The translations under genes and the position numbers were made by a program. The notes under the pieces are model-generated. The model was not told where the DNA came from, did not search any database, and saw nothing but the letters and a program-made list of their open reading frames with translations. 59,205 nt of DNA from Sphaerisporangium melleum (GTDB lineage: Bacteria; Actinomycetota; Actinomycetes; Streptosporangiales; Streptosporangiaceae), in contig NZ_BMNT01000023.1 of the NCBI RefSeq assembly GCF_014646695.1, forward strand, positions 1 to 59,205. Reading direction: 5' to 3'. Every line of letters begins with the position of its first letter. Position 1 is the stretch's first letter. Shown here piece by piece: positions 23,673 through 31,684 of this stretch.

Positions 23673-25554
23673 CCTTCCCGCGCTGGAGCAGGCGCTCAGC
23701 GGCCTGACCGCCCGCATCTCCTCGCTGCGTGACGCGCGTTCGGCCTACCCCGGCGACCCCGGCCCGACGCTGGACGCCGCGCTGGTGGAGCTGGACACCG
23801 CCCGTGACCTGCTGCGGGCCTCGATCGGCGAGCTGGGCAAGTCCCGCCGCAGGTCGGGCGGGCGGGAGGGCGGCTCCAACCGCGAGCTGAAGCTGCTGCG
23901 GACGGTCTACCGCTCGCTCCCCGTCCCGGTGATCATCCTGGACACGGCGGGCACGGTGCGGCGGGTGAACGCCGAGGCCTCGCGGCTGCTGGGCAGCCCG
24001 GACGGCTACCTGACCGGCCGGGCCTTCCCGCTGCTGGTGGACGTCTCCCGCCGGGCCGCCTTCCGCTCCCACCTGACCTCCGTGCTGCACACCGGCGAGA
24101 CCGCGGCCTTCCCGACCCGGCTCGCCCACCAGGGACGCGCGCACAACGTGCGGCTGGTGCTGACCCAGCTGCGCATGCCCGGCGAGCCGCAGGAGATGAT
24201 CGCCGCGGTGGCGCTGCCGGTCGAGGTGCGCATGCCCGAGCCCGAGCAGGCCGTACGGGAGACCGAGCAGGGGCCCGACGAGTCGCTGGTCATGGCCGCC
24301 GCCCGCCGCCAGGAGCTCATGTCCCGACTGACCCGCCTGCTGCTGGACGAAGAGAGCCTGAGCGAGCCGGTCGCGATCATCCGGGCCGGACGGCTGCTCG
24401 CCTCGCACACCGCCGACTGGGTGTTCGCCGACGTCGTGCGGGGCGGCACGGTGCGGCGCGCGCTCGCCATCGGGCCGGGCGACCAGCCCGTCGCGCGGCT
24501 GGTGCAGACGCTCGAACGCATGGACCCCTCGGCGGCGCCGCTGGTGCGGCACGTGCTGGAGGGCGGCGCCGGCGTGGTCCAGGAGATGGTCGAGGACGAC
24601 GGCCTGCTCGGCGTGCTGCCCGACGGCTCGCCCGTCCTGCACGCCACCCGGGCCGGATCGGTGCTGAGCGTGCCCATCCACGCCGGCGACGAGGTCCAGG
24701 GCGTCATCACGCTACTGCGCCTGCGCGAGCGGCCCCCGTTCGGCCTGGCCGACCTCGCGCTGATGGAGGACGCCGGCGCGCACATCGGGCTGGCCCTGCG
24801 CGCGCAGCGGCTCTTCCAGGACCGCGCGCAGGCCGCCGACACGCTGCAGACCGGGGTGCTGCCGCGCACCCTGCCGGACGTCCCGGGGTACGACGTCGCC
24901 GCCGCCTATCACACCGGTTCGGCGCCCAAGGCCATCGGCGGGGAGTTCTACGACGTCTTCCCGGTCAAGGACGGCTGGGGCTTCGCCGTGGGCGGGGTGG
25001 TCGGCCAGGGCGAGGAGGCCGCCTCGGTCACCGCGCTGGTCCGCGGCGGGCTGCGCACGCTCAGCGTGTGGGAGGACGATCCCGGCGCGGTCGTCTCCCG
25101 GCTGAACGACGCCCTGGTGGCGCAGGACACCGGCATGTTCGTCATGGTCGCCGCCGGGTTCGTCACCCCGGGACGGCGCGGCGGGCGGGTCAGGCTGGCC
25201 TCGGCGGGCAACCACCCGCCGGCCGTGCTGAAGAACGACGGCGACGTGCGGTACACCTCGGGGGGAGGCGTGCCGCTCGGCATCGAGACCGGTGCCGCCA
25301 TCCCGGTCGAGGAGGTCGCGCTGGCCGTCGGCGAGACCATGGTGCTGTACTCCGACGGGCTGGCGGGCTCGCGCGGCCGGTCGGGGCAGGAGGAGCTGGC
25401 GTACGGCGAGAGCCGGCTGACCGAGGTGCTGGCCCGCTGCACAGGGCAGCCGGCCACCGCGGTGGTCAAGGCCGTCGAGGAGGACCACCAGGCGTTCTCC
25501 GGCGGGCAGGTGCTGGACGAGATGACGATGCTGGCGCTGCGCCGGGCCCGCTGA
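23656..25554 (+). CDS. PAS-GAF-SpoIIE (PP2C) protein with altered metal-site residues
   Basis: 632 residues from the TTG at 23656 (AAGGA six bases upstream). A coiled N terminus is followed by a PAS-like domain (about residues 85-190, VPVIILDTAGTVRRVNAEAS), a GAF domain (about 215-390, AGSVLSVPIHAGDEVQGV) and a SpoIIE phosphatase domain. In active family members the motifs GGD and GD carry metal-binding aspartates. Here they read GGEFYD (Glu430) and VGGVVGQG (Gly447), and the usual final DD is DEMT (621-624). SDG is kept. It may be a weakened or inactive phosphatase acting as a binding protein. It lies beside the sigma, anti-sigma, STAS and GAF-ANTAR genes, so it is a candidate signal input for that switch. 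Confidence 0.88.
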   Translation: MTDSTDLPALEQALSGLTARISSLRDARSAYPGDPGPTLDAALVELDTARDLLRASIGELGKSRRRSGGREGGSNRELKLLRTVYRSLPVPVIILDTAGTVRRVNAEASRLLGSPDGYLTGRAFPLLVDVSRRAAFRSHLTSVLHTGETAAFPTRLAHQGRAHNVRLVLTQLRMPGEPQEMIAAVALPVEVRMPEPEQAVRETEQGPDESLVMAAARRQELMSRLTRLLLDEESLSEPVAIIRAGRLLASHTADWVFADVVRGGTVRRALAIGPGDQPVARLVQTLERMDPSAAPLVRHVLEGGAGVVQEMVEDDGLLGVLPDGSPVLHATRAGSVLSVPIHAGDEVQGVITLLRLRERPPFGLADLALMEDAGAHIGLALRAQRLFQDRAQAADTLQTGVLPRTLPDVPGYDVAAAYHTGSAPKAIGGEFYDVFPVKDGWGFAVGGVVGQGEEAASVTALVRGGLRTLSVWEDDPGAVVSRLNDALVAQDTGMFVMVAAGFVTPGRRGGRVRLASAGNHPPAVLKNDGDVRYTSGGGVPLGIETGAAIPVEEVALAVGETMVLYSDGLAGSRGRSGQEELAYGESRLTEVLARCTGQPATAVVKAVEEDHQAFSGGQVLDEMTMLALRRAR

Positions 25555-25579
25555 CCGCTCTCACCTGCGCGAACGTGTC

Positions 25580-25598
25580 CCGGCCCCCTCGGGGCCGG
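25580..25598 (+). terminator. Hairpin after the SpoIIE gene
   Basis: CCGGCCCC (25580-25587) pairs with GGGGCCGG (25591-25598) around CTC, and the stem can extend into CGTG/CACG. There is no T-run. It lies 25 bases after the phosphatase stop. Confidence 0.5.
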
Positions 25599-25628
25599 CA
25601 CGTCTTCGAAGATTTTCGGCCCCAGGTG

Positions 25629-25656
25629 GTTTACGGTCGTCCAGACACCGGTAAAC
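25629..25656 (+). promoter_or_regulatory. GTTT-N16-CGGTA, weak SigB/SigF-type promoter candidate
   Basis: GTTT at 25629 is followed after 16 bases by CGGTA. This resembles the GTTT/GGGTA elements of SigB/SigF promoters with one mismatch. It lies about 95 bases ahead of the glycosyltransferase. The ends also form an inverted repeat (GTTTAC/GTAAAC), so it may be an operator instead. Confidence 0.3.
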
Positions 25657-25748
25657 TTCTCTGCATATCGCGTGCCTAAGACGCAGGCACAACTCAGTAC
25701 ATCATCGGGTCCCCTTGAGCGTGACCCGGCTTCCCTGAGGTGTGCCCT

Positions 25749-26927
25749 GTGAACATCGCCATCGTCTCTGTTGCCGCGCTTCCCGCCGACATCCCGGCCA
25801 TCGCCCGTGAACTGACCGGTTCCCACCGCGTCACCATTTACACCCGCCGCAGCGCCGCCGACCGCAAGCCGCGGGTCAAGGTGGCCACCGGCGTGACGAT
25901 CGAGTACCTCGACGCCGGACCGGTCGAGCCGCTGCCGGAGCACGCGCTCATGCCGCACATCTCGGCGTTCAGCGCCCGGCTGCGCGAGCGGTGGGGCAAG
26001 GAGCGGCCCGACGTGATCCACGCCCACTCCTGGACGGGCGGCCTGGCGGCCATCGCCGCAGCGGAGGGGCTGGACGTCCCCGTCGTGCAGACCTTCCACC
26101 AGCTCGGCTCGGCCCGCATCCGGCAGGGCGCCGGGCGGGAGCAGGCGGCGCGGGTGCGCCTGGAGCGGGCGATCGGCCGGCGCGCCGACGCGGTCATCGC
26201 CACCTGCGCCGGCGAGGGCGAGGAACTGATCAGGCTGGGCGTCCCCCGCAAGAGCATCGCGGTCGTCCCGCACGGCGTGGACACCGACCGGTTCCGCCGT
26301 CAGGGCCCGTCCATGGCCCGGAGCGAGCGCCCCCGCCTCGTCCACGTCGGGCACATCACCCAGGGCGGCGGCGCGCACACCGCGATCCGCGCCCTGGACG
26401 GCATCCCCGGCGCCGAGCTGCTGATCGCGGGCGGGCCGGTGGCGGGCGCGCCGGACACCGAGCGCGACCTGGAGGAGCTGCGCCTGCTGGCCAAGGAGGT
26501 CGGCGTGGAGGACCGCGTCACGCTCCTCGGGCACGTGCCGCACACCTCGATCCCCAAGCTCATGCGCAGTGCCGATGTCGTGCTCTCGCTGCCGATCGCC
26601 GTCCCGAACGGCAAGGTGGCCCTGGAGGCCATGGCCTGCGGCGTCCCCGTGGTGGCCTCGGCGACCGGTGCGCACATGGACTCGGTGGTGGACGGCGTCA
26701 CCGGCCTGCTGGTGCGCCCGGGCGACCCCGCCGCGATCGCCCGCCGCACCCGCCTGCTGCTTGGTGACCTGACCCGCCGCACCGCGCTCGGCTTCGCCGG
26801 GGCCGACCGGGCCGAGTCGCGGTACTCGATGGAGCGCATCAGCCGCGAGCTGGTGCGGGTCTACGACACGGTGACCGGCCGGGCCGAGCCGGCCGAGATC
26901 GAGGCCGAGGACGTCGAAGCCGCCTGA
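25749..26927 (+). CDS. GT4-family glycosyltransferase
   Basis: 392 residues from the GTG at 25749, with GAGGTG seven bases upstream. The N-terminal Rossmann half carries DVIHAHSWTGGLAAIAAAEG and VVPHGVDTDRF. The C-terminal half carries LLGHVPHTSIPKLMRSADVV and VALEAMACGVPVVAS, typical GT-B fold of family 4 (sucrose/mannosyl/phosphatidylinositol-type transferases). The EX7E motif is altered: the first Glu is Val (VPNGKVALE). No signal or membrane helix is visible, so it works in the cytoplasm with a nucleotide sugar. It follows the SpoIIE gene and is insulated by a terminator-like hairpin on each side. Confidence 0.87.
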   Translation: MNIAIVSVAALPADIPAIARELTGSHRVTIYTRRSAADRKPRVKVATGVTIEYLDAGPVEPLPEHALMPHISAFSARLRERWGKERPDVIHAHSWTGGLAAIAAAEGLDVPVVQTFHQLGSARIRQGAGREQAARVRLERAIGRRADAVIATCAGEGEELIRLGVPRKSIAVVPHGVDTDRFRRQGPSMARSERPRLVHVGHITQGGGAHTAIRALDGIPGAELLIAGGPVAGAPDTERDLEELRLLAKEVGVEDRVTLLGHVPHTSIPKLMRSADVVLSLPIAVPNGKVALEAMACGVPVVASATGAHMDSVVDGVTGLLVRPGDPAAIARRTRLLLGDLTRRTALGFAGADRAESRYSMERISRELVRVYDTVTGRAEPAEIEAEDVEAA

Positions 26928-26950
26928 CCCGCGCTCCTCGCACTCTTTCG

Positions 26951-26984
26951 CGAGCCCGCGCCGCCACCCGGCGGCGCGGGCTCG
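26951..26984. terminator. Strong bidirectional terminator hairpin
   Basis: CGAGCCCGCGCCGCC (26951-26965) pairs perfectly with GGCGGCGCGGGCTCG (26970-26984) around a 4-base loop. It separates the glycosyltransferase from the convergent secreted-protein gene. Confidence 0.75.
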
Positions 26985-27063
26985 TTCGCGTTCACCGTAC
27001 CGGTGGCCTGAGTCCCGGCACGGCCCGGGCGCCGACCCGCCGGGCCGGAACGCCGCAGGACGG

Positions 27064-27525
27064 TCAGCTGTACGACACCAGCTGCGCGGTGCAGTTGGTC
27101 AGCCACGGGCCGGGGTACACCGGAGCGGTGGAGCAGCTCCAGGTGGCGGTCACGGTGGTGGCGCCCGCGGGAATGGAGAGCGTCCCGTACGACCCGGTGT
27201 AGTCGCCGTACTGGTGTCCCTCACTGCACCGCGCGATGCCCGACACCGAGGTGGTGCCGGCGGGCAGGGTGCGGGTGAACTGCCACGCGTGCGTGGCCGG
27301 GATCGCGGTCATCTCGGCGTAGGACAGCGGGCCGTAGACCGAAGGGCTGAGCGGGTACCAGTCTCGGGTGTCCCCCGAGTAGTTGACGTTGAGGCAGTCC
27401 ACCGTCGCGTTCAGCACGATGGCGTCGGCGGCGGCGGGCTGTGCGGCCACCGCGCTCCACGCGCCGATCGCGACCAGCGCCGAGCCGAGCGCCAGCATCC
27501 GCCGCACCGGGTTCCGAGCAACCAT
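27064..27525 (-). CDS. Small secreted protein of unknown function
   Basis: 153 residues from the ATG at 27525 (MVARNPVRRMLALGSALVAI), with GGAAGGGA five bases upstream. A signal peptide with probable cleavage after AAADA near residue 36 leaves a ~117-residue extracellular domain. It has four cysteines, in VDCLNV, IARCSEG, WSCSTA and TNCTAQ, likely forming two disulfides. The composition is rich in Tyr, Thr and Ser, as in secreted beta-sandwich domains. I do not recognise a family. It is convergent with the glycosyltransferase and separated from it by a strong hairpin. Confidence 0.8.
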   Translation of the reverse strand: MVARNPVRRMLALGSALVAIGAWSAVAAQPAAADAIVLNATVDCLNVNYSGDTRDWYPLSPSVYGPLSYAEMTAIPATHAWQFTRTLPAGTTSVSGIARCSEGHQYGDYTGSYGTLSIPAGATTVTATWSCSTAPVYPGPWLTNCTAQLVSYS

Positions 27526-27865
27526 GGGCGTCCCTTCCCTTGCCACCGACAACGACCTCAGCGAATTCAGCACCGCGCTGGAGAGCACCGTCAACACCCG
27601 GGGATTTGGACCTGGCTGGAACGGGCGGGCCGGTCGGGACGTATCGACGGCTCCCCGCGCCGCCCGGCGGCCTGGGCACCGGGACGCGCGTGCGCCGCGG
27701 AAGCGGCTGTCCGGCGGCGACGCGCGGTCGGTTCCGGGGGCCGGGCCGGAACGAGCACACCGGAAACGGCGCGCGGGCGGCGCACGCGGCCGCTGAAAGA
27801 TTCACCCTCGAACGGGTGCGCGCGCGGCGGCACCCGGCGACCCGGAGGCCGCCCGGTGCCCCTTC
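27526..27865. other. Gap upstream of the secreted-protein gene
   Basis: 340 bases without a supported gene. A weak minus-strand promoter (TTGACG near 27592 with a loose CTGAAT) could serve the secreted protein. Nothing else is evident. Confidence 0.35.
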
Positions 27866-28789
27866 CTAATCCTCCAGGGCCGACGCGTTCACCGCCGCCG
27901 TGGCGCCGCCGGGGAGATCGGGAACGTGTCGTGCCGCGATGGCCGCGAAACGGTCGATCAGCGCCGAGCCGCGGATGGCCGACCAGGCGAGGCAGACAGG
28001 GTGGGGTGGGATGTCGGTGACCGGTACCGCCACCGTGTCCGGGCGGGCGTAGTGCGTGGCGGCGGAGGCCGGCAGGAAGGTGATCGCCCGCCCCGCGGCG
28101 ACGTGCTCGAGTTTCTCGTCCATGCTCCGGATCACCGGCCCCGCGATCGGGTGCCGCCCGTCGGGCCGGGGGTCGGTGTTGCAGAAGGCGTCCCAGGCGG
28201 GGATCGCGTCCCTGTGCATGACGACCGGGTCGCCGGCGAGGTCCATGATGCGCAGGCTCGGCGCACCCGCGAGGCGGTGACCGGCGGGCAGCACCGCGAA
28301 GCGCGGCTCGGCGTACAGCGGCCGCAGGCGCAGGCCGCGCTCGACGAGCGGCGGCCGGACGTAGGCGAGGTCGACGCTGCCGTCCAGGATCAACTCCGCC
28401 TGGTCGTACCAGTCGAGGCGGCGCAACTCGACGGTGACGCCGGGATGGGCGGCCTGGAACGCGCAGATCACCGGGTTGATCGGGATGCCGGCCATGAACC
28501 CGAGTGTCAGCACCGGCGTGCCCTGGCCGGCGGCGCGGACCCGCTCCCGTGCGGCGGCCGACGCGGCCAGCAGGGTGCGGGTCTCCTCCAGGAGCTGCCG
28601 CCCGGCGGCGGTGAGGGTCACCTGCCGGCTGCTCCGCTCCAGCAGCGGCGTCCCGATCTCCCGTTCGAGCCGGCTGATCTGGCGGCTGAGCACCGGCTGG
28701 GAGACGTGGAGCCGCTCGGCGGCGCGGCCGAAGTGCAACTGCTCGGCGACCTCGGCGAAGTACCGCAGCTTTCGCAGGTCAAGGTCCAT
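27866..28789 (-). CDS. LysR family transcriptional regulator
   Basis: 307 residues from the ATG at 28789 (MDLDLRKLRYFAEVAEQLHF). The winged HTH occupies residues 1-60 (RAAERLHVSQPVLSRQISRL). A linker helix and the two-lobed effector domain follow, with LTLGFMAGIPINPVICAFQ and the late GRAITFLPASAA. LysR proteins usually regulate the divergent gene set in response to a small aromatic or carboxylic effector. Here the divergent set is the membrane protein plus molybdenum hydroxylase operon starting at 29031. About 240 bases separate the two starts, enough for a shared control region. Confidence 0.92.
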   Translation of the reverse strand: MDLDLRKLRYFAEVAEQLHFGRAAERLHVSQPVLSRQISRLEREIGTPLLERSSRQVTLTAAGRQLLEETRTLLAASAAARERVRAAGQGTPVLTLGFMAGIPINPVICAFQAAHPGVTVELRRLDWYDQAELILDGSVDLAYVRPPLVERGLRLRPLYAEPRFAVLPAGHRLAGAPSLRIMDLAGDPVVMHRDAIPAWDAFCNTDPRPDGRHPIAGPVIRSMDEKLEHVAAGRAITFLPASAATHYARPDTVAVPVTDIPPHPVCLAWSAIRGSALIDRFAAIAARHVPDLPGGATAAVNASALED

Positions 28790-29030
28790 GCCCTGAGGGT
28801 ATCGGTCCGTGCGCAAAGGGTCTTGGACAGCCCGGAGCCGCCGTGACCATACTGTTCGGTGTCCGCGTGGCCCGGCTCATCTGGCGCGATCTCGCCGGCC
28901 GGCCTGCCGCCCCACTCCCCTTGGCACCCGCCCCATTGCACGGGTGCAGGAGAACGGCGGACCGCCGACCTGCTCTGTCCCATCCCGAAGGAGAGTCAGC
29001 CCTGATGTCGCCGCGTCCCGGAGAACGGCA

Positions 29031-30218
29031 GTGCAAGCCGCGGCGACGATGAGCGAGGGTGGTTCCCGGCCGGACGCCGCCGTCCAGGCCGCTCCCGGCC
29101 CGCCACGGGACCCGTCGCACGCCGGCCGGCCGTTCCGCACGACGCCCCGGCCCTCCGGCTCGGCGGATGACCGGCCGGCCCGCCGGCGCGGGCCGGGCCT
29201 GGCGGGCGGTCTGATGGTCGTCCTCCCCCTCGCCGTGCTGCTGGCGTTCGGCGTGGGCGGGGCCGAGGGGTCGGTGCTCGTGCTGGGCCCGTTGACCACT
29301 TTCGCGCTGCCGGTCGCCGCGGTGATCGCCTTCTGGTGGGAGAACTGGCCGGGTACCCGGCTGCGCGCTCCCTGGTCGGGCTGGGCGGACACCGCCCTGA
29401 TCGCGGCCGGTGGGGTGGCCCTGACCCTGGCGGGGCAGGCGGCGACGGCCCGGCCGGATCCGGCCGGTGTCTTCGATCCGGGGGCCGGCGCCGCGCACGC
29501 GGCGACGTTCCCGGCGACGATGCCCCTGGCCGGCGCGGCCTTCACCGCGATGCTGCACCTGACCCTCGCCTGCGAGCGGTGGCCGCTGAGCCGCCTGGAC
29601 CGGCGGCTCGCGGGGTTGATCGCGCTCGTCGCCACCTGGACGGCGGCCCTGGCGGTGGTCTCGGCGATGGTCGAGGTCAGCGTGCCGGTCGCCGGCGCTC
29701 GGGCGCATGCCGGTCTGATCGGCGGCGCGGAGTTCGGGGCGCTCACGGTGGTCGCCGGCACCTGGGAGACGCTGTTGTTCGTGGTGCTGCGCGGCCGGCC
29801 GCTCAACCTGATCGGCTCCCGGGCGTGGCGGCTGACGGCGAACAACGCGGCCGTGCTCGCCGGCACGGCGCTGACCTACCTGCTGCTGTCGGCCGGTCTC
29901 GGCCTGGCGGCGAACACCATCAGCGCGGTGTGCGGCTGCGTGATCGCCGGCGGCCTGCTGGCCGGGATGCTGTTCGAGGCCCGGCCGGGCCGGGCGGGGC
30001 AGGCGGGGGTCCTCGCCCTGGTGGCGGCGGTCTCGACGGCGCTGTTCGTCCTGCTCACCGGCCTCGCCGGCACGCAGCCCTGGGAGCGTGCCACGGCGGC
30101 CGACTGGGTCGCCTATGTGGCCCTGAACGCCATCGGCCTCTCCGTGATCCTGCACGTGGGGATCGGGCGGCGGTGGCCGTTCCACGACACTTCGGCACTG
30201 GGGAAAGGAACATCGTGA
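29031..30218 (+). CDS. Polytopic membrane protein, first gene of the molybdenum hydroxylase operon
   Basis: 395 residues from the GTG at 29031 (GGAGA six bases upstream); an ATG at 29049 is also in frame. The first ~50 residues are Pro/Arg-rich. Roughly nine hydrophobic segments follow, starting with GGLMVVLPLAVLLAFGVGG and ending near LNAIGLSVILHVGIG. I do not recognise the family; it is not an obvious transporter superfamily member. It overlaps the ferredoxin-type subunit gene by four bases (GTGA), so co-expression with the enzyme is certain. It could import the substrate or be an unrelated passenger. Confidence 0.8.
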   Translation: MQAAATMSEGGSRPDAAVQAAPGPPRDPSHAGRPFRTTPRPSGSADDRPARRRGPGLAGGLMVVLPLAVLLAFGVGGAEGSVLVLGPLTTFALPVAAVIAFWWENWPGTRLRAPWSGWADTALIAAGGVALTLAGQAATARPDPAGVFDPGAGAAHAATFPATMPLAGAAFTAMLHLTLACERWPLSRLDRRLAGLIALVATWTAALAVVSAMVEVSVPVAGARAHAGLIGGAEFGALTVVAGTWETLLFVVLRGRPLNLIGSRAWRLTANNAAVLAGTALTYLLLSAGLGLAANTISAVCGCVIAGGLLAGMLFEARPGRAGQAGVLALVAAVSTALFVLLTGLAGTQPWERATAADWVAYVALNAIGLSVILHVGIGRRWPFHDTSALGKGTS

Positions 30219-30679
30219 CGGCATTCGAGGTCAACGGCCGCAAGGTCGACCTGGAAGTGGACCCGCGGGAATCGTTGCTCGCGGTCCTGCAGGACCGGCT
30301 GCACCTGTACGGCACCAAGAAGGGCTGCGACCACGGGCAGTGCGGTGCCTGCACGGTCCACCTCGACGGGCGCCGGGTCGTGTCGTGCCTGACTCTGGCG
30401 TCGCAGGTCGAGGGGCGTGAGGTGCGCACCATCGAGGGCGTGGCCGGCGAGGACGGCACGTTGCACCCGCTGCAGCGGGCGTTCATCGACAACGACGCGA
30501 TGCAGTGCGGTTACTGCACGCCGGGGCAGATCATGTCCGGCCTCGCGTGCATCGCGGAGGGCCACACCGGTGACGACGACGAGATCCGGGAGTACATGAG
30601 CGGCAACCTGTGCCGGTGCGGCGCATATGTGGGGATCGTGGCCGCGATCCGCCAGGTCGCCGGGCCCGCGGAGGCGTGA
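30215..30679 (+). CDS. Molybdenum hydroxylase [2Fe-2S] subunit (CoxS/PaoA/XdhC-like)
   Basis: 154 residues from the GTG at 30215 (AAAGGA five bases upstream). Two cluster-binding motifs are present: GCDHGQCGACTVHLDG with the later C of VVSC (plant-type ferredoxin cluster), and QCGYCTPGQIM with NLCRCGAY (helical cluster). The subunit moves electrons from the molybdenum site to FAD. No Tat signal is visible, unlike E. coli PaoA, so this enzyme should be cytoplasmic. It is followed after three bases by the FAD subunit gene. Confidence 0.93.
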   Translation: MTAFEVNGRKVDLEVDPRESLLAVLQDRLHLYGTKKGCDHGQCGACTVHLDGRRVVSCLTLASQVEGREVRTIEGVAGEDGTLHPLQRAFIDNDAMQCGYCTPGQIMSGLACIAEGHTGDDDEIREYMSGNLCRCGAYVGIVAAIRQVAGPAEA

Positions 30680-30682
30680 CAC

Positions 30683-31684
30683 ATGCGTTCCTTCACCTAC
30701 ACCGCACCCACCTCGGTGGCGGACGCCGTCGCGGCGATCGCCTCCGCCGGGCCGCAGGCGCGGTTCTTCGCCGGCGGCACGACGCTGTTCGACCTCATGA
30801 AGCTGGGCGTCGAGCGGCCATCGGCGCTGGTGGACGTCAGCCGCCTCGGCGAGCTCGAGGTCATCGACACCTCTGGGGACGACCATCTGGTCTTCGGGGC
30901 GAGCGCGCGGATGGCCGACGTCGCCGCCGATCCGGTCGTGCTCCGCGACTATCCCGTCCTGGCGGAGTCGCTGTGGCGCGCGGCGTCGCAGCAACTGCGC
31001 AACATGGCGACGGTGGCGGGCAACCTCCTGCAACGGACGCGCTGTCCCTACTTCCGGGACGAGCTCTACCCGTGCAACAAGCGCAGGCCGGGCAGCGGCT
31101 GCGCGGCCCGCGACGGCATCGACCGCGGCAGCGCCGTGCTCGGCACGGGCGACGCCTGCTCCGCGGCCTTCGCCGGCGACTGGCCGGTCGCCCTGCTCGC
31201 CCTCGACGCGGTCGTCGATGTCGTCGGCCCCCGCGGCGAGCGGACCGTGACACTCGCCGATCTGCACGTGGAGCCGGGGGACACTCCGGACCGCGAGCAC
31301 AGCCTCGCCCCGGACGAGCTCATCGTGCGGATCCGGGTGCCGGTCACCCCGGCCGGCCGCGGCTCGACGTACCTGAAGATCCGCGACCGCGAGTCGTACG
31401 CCTTCGCGCTCGCCTCCGCCGCCGTCGCCGTCACGCTCACCGGCGGGGGCGTCGTCGAGGAGTGCCGCATCGCCCTGGGCGGCGTCGCCACCCGGCCGTG
31501 GCGCGCGTACGCCGCCGAGCGGGCCGTGACCGGCCGGCCGCTGTCGGCCGAGACGGCGCGCGCGGCGGGCGAGGCCGCGCTCGCCGGGGCACGCCCGGGA
31601 AACCTCAACGCCTTCAAGATCGAGCTGGGTGAGCGCACCGTCGCCGAGGCGCTGCGCATCGCCGTGGAAAGGGCGGGCCGATGA
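30683..31684 (+). CDS. Molybdenum hydroxylase FAD subunit with extra Fe-S cysteines (PaoB-like)
   Basis: 333 residues. FAD-binding motifs are FFAGGTTLFDLMKLG near residue 32 and RNMATVAGNLLQRT near 108. Four cysteines follow in RCPYFRDELYPCNKRRPGSG, GCAARDGIDRG and GDACSAAF. This pattern is the signature of FAD subunits carrying an additional [4Fe-4S] cluster, as in E. coli PaoB (YagS) and related aldehyde oxidoreductases. Plain CO dehydrogenase or xanthine dehydrogenase subunits lack it. It overlaps the large-subunit gene by four bases (ATGA). The feature points to an aldehyde oxidoreductase. Confidence 0.9.
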   Translation: MRSFTYTAPTSVADAVAAIASAGPQARFFAGGTTLFDLMKLGVERPSALVDVSRLGELEVIDTSGDDHLVFGASARMADVAADPVVLRDYPVLAESLWRAASQQLRNMATVAGNLLQRTRCPYFRDELYPCNKRRPGSGCAARDGIDRGSAVLGTGDACSAAFAGDWPVALLALDAVVDVVGPRGERTVTLADLHVEPGDTPDREHSLAPDELIVRIRVPVTPAGRGSTYLKIRDRESYAFALASAAVAVTLTGGGVVEECRIALGGVATRPWRAYAAERAVTGRPLSAETARAAGEAALAGARPGNLNAFKIELGERTVAEALRIAVERAGR

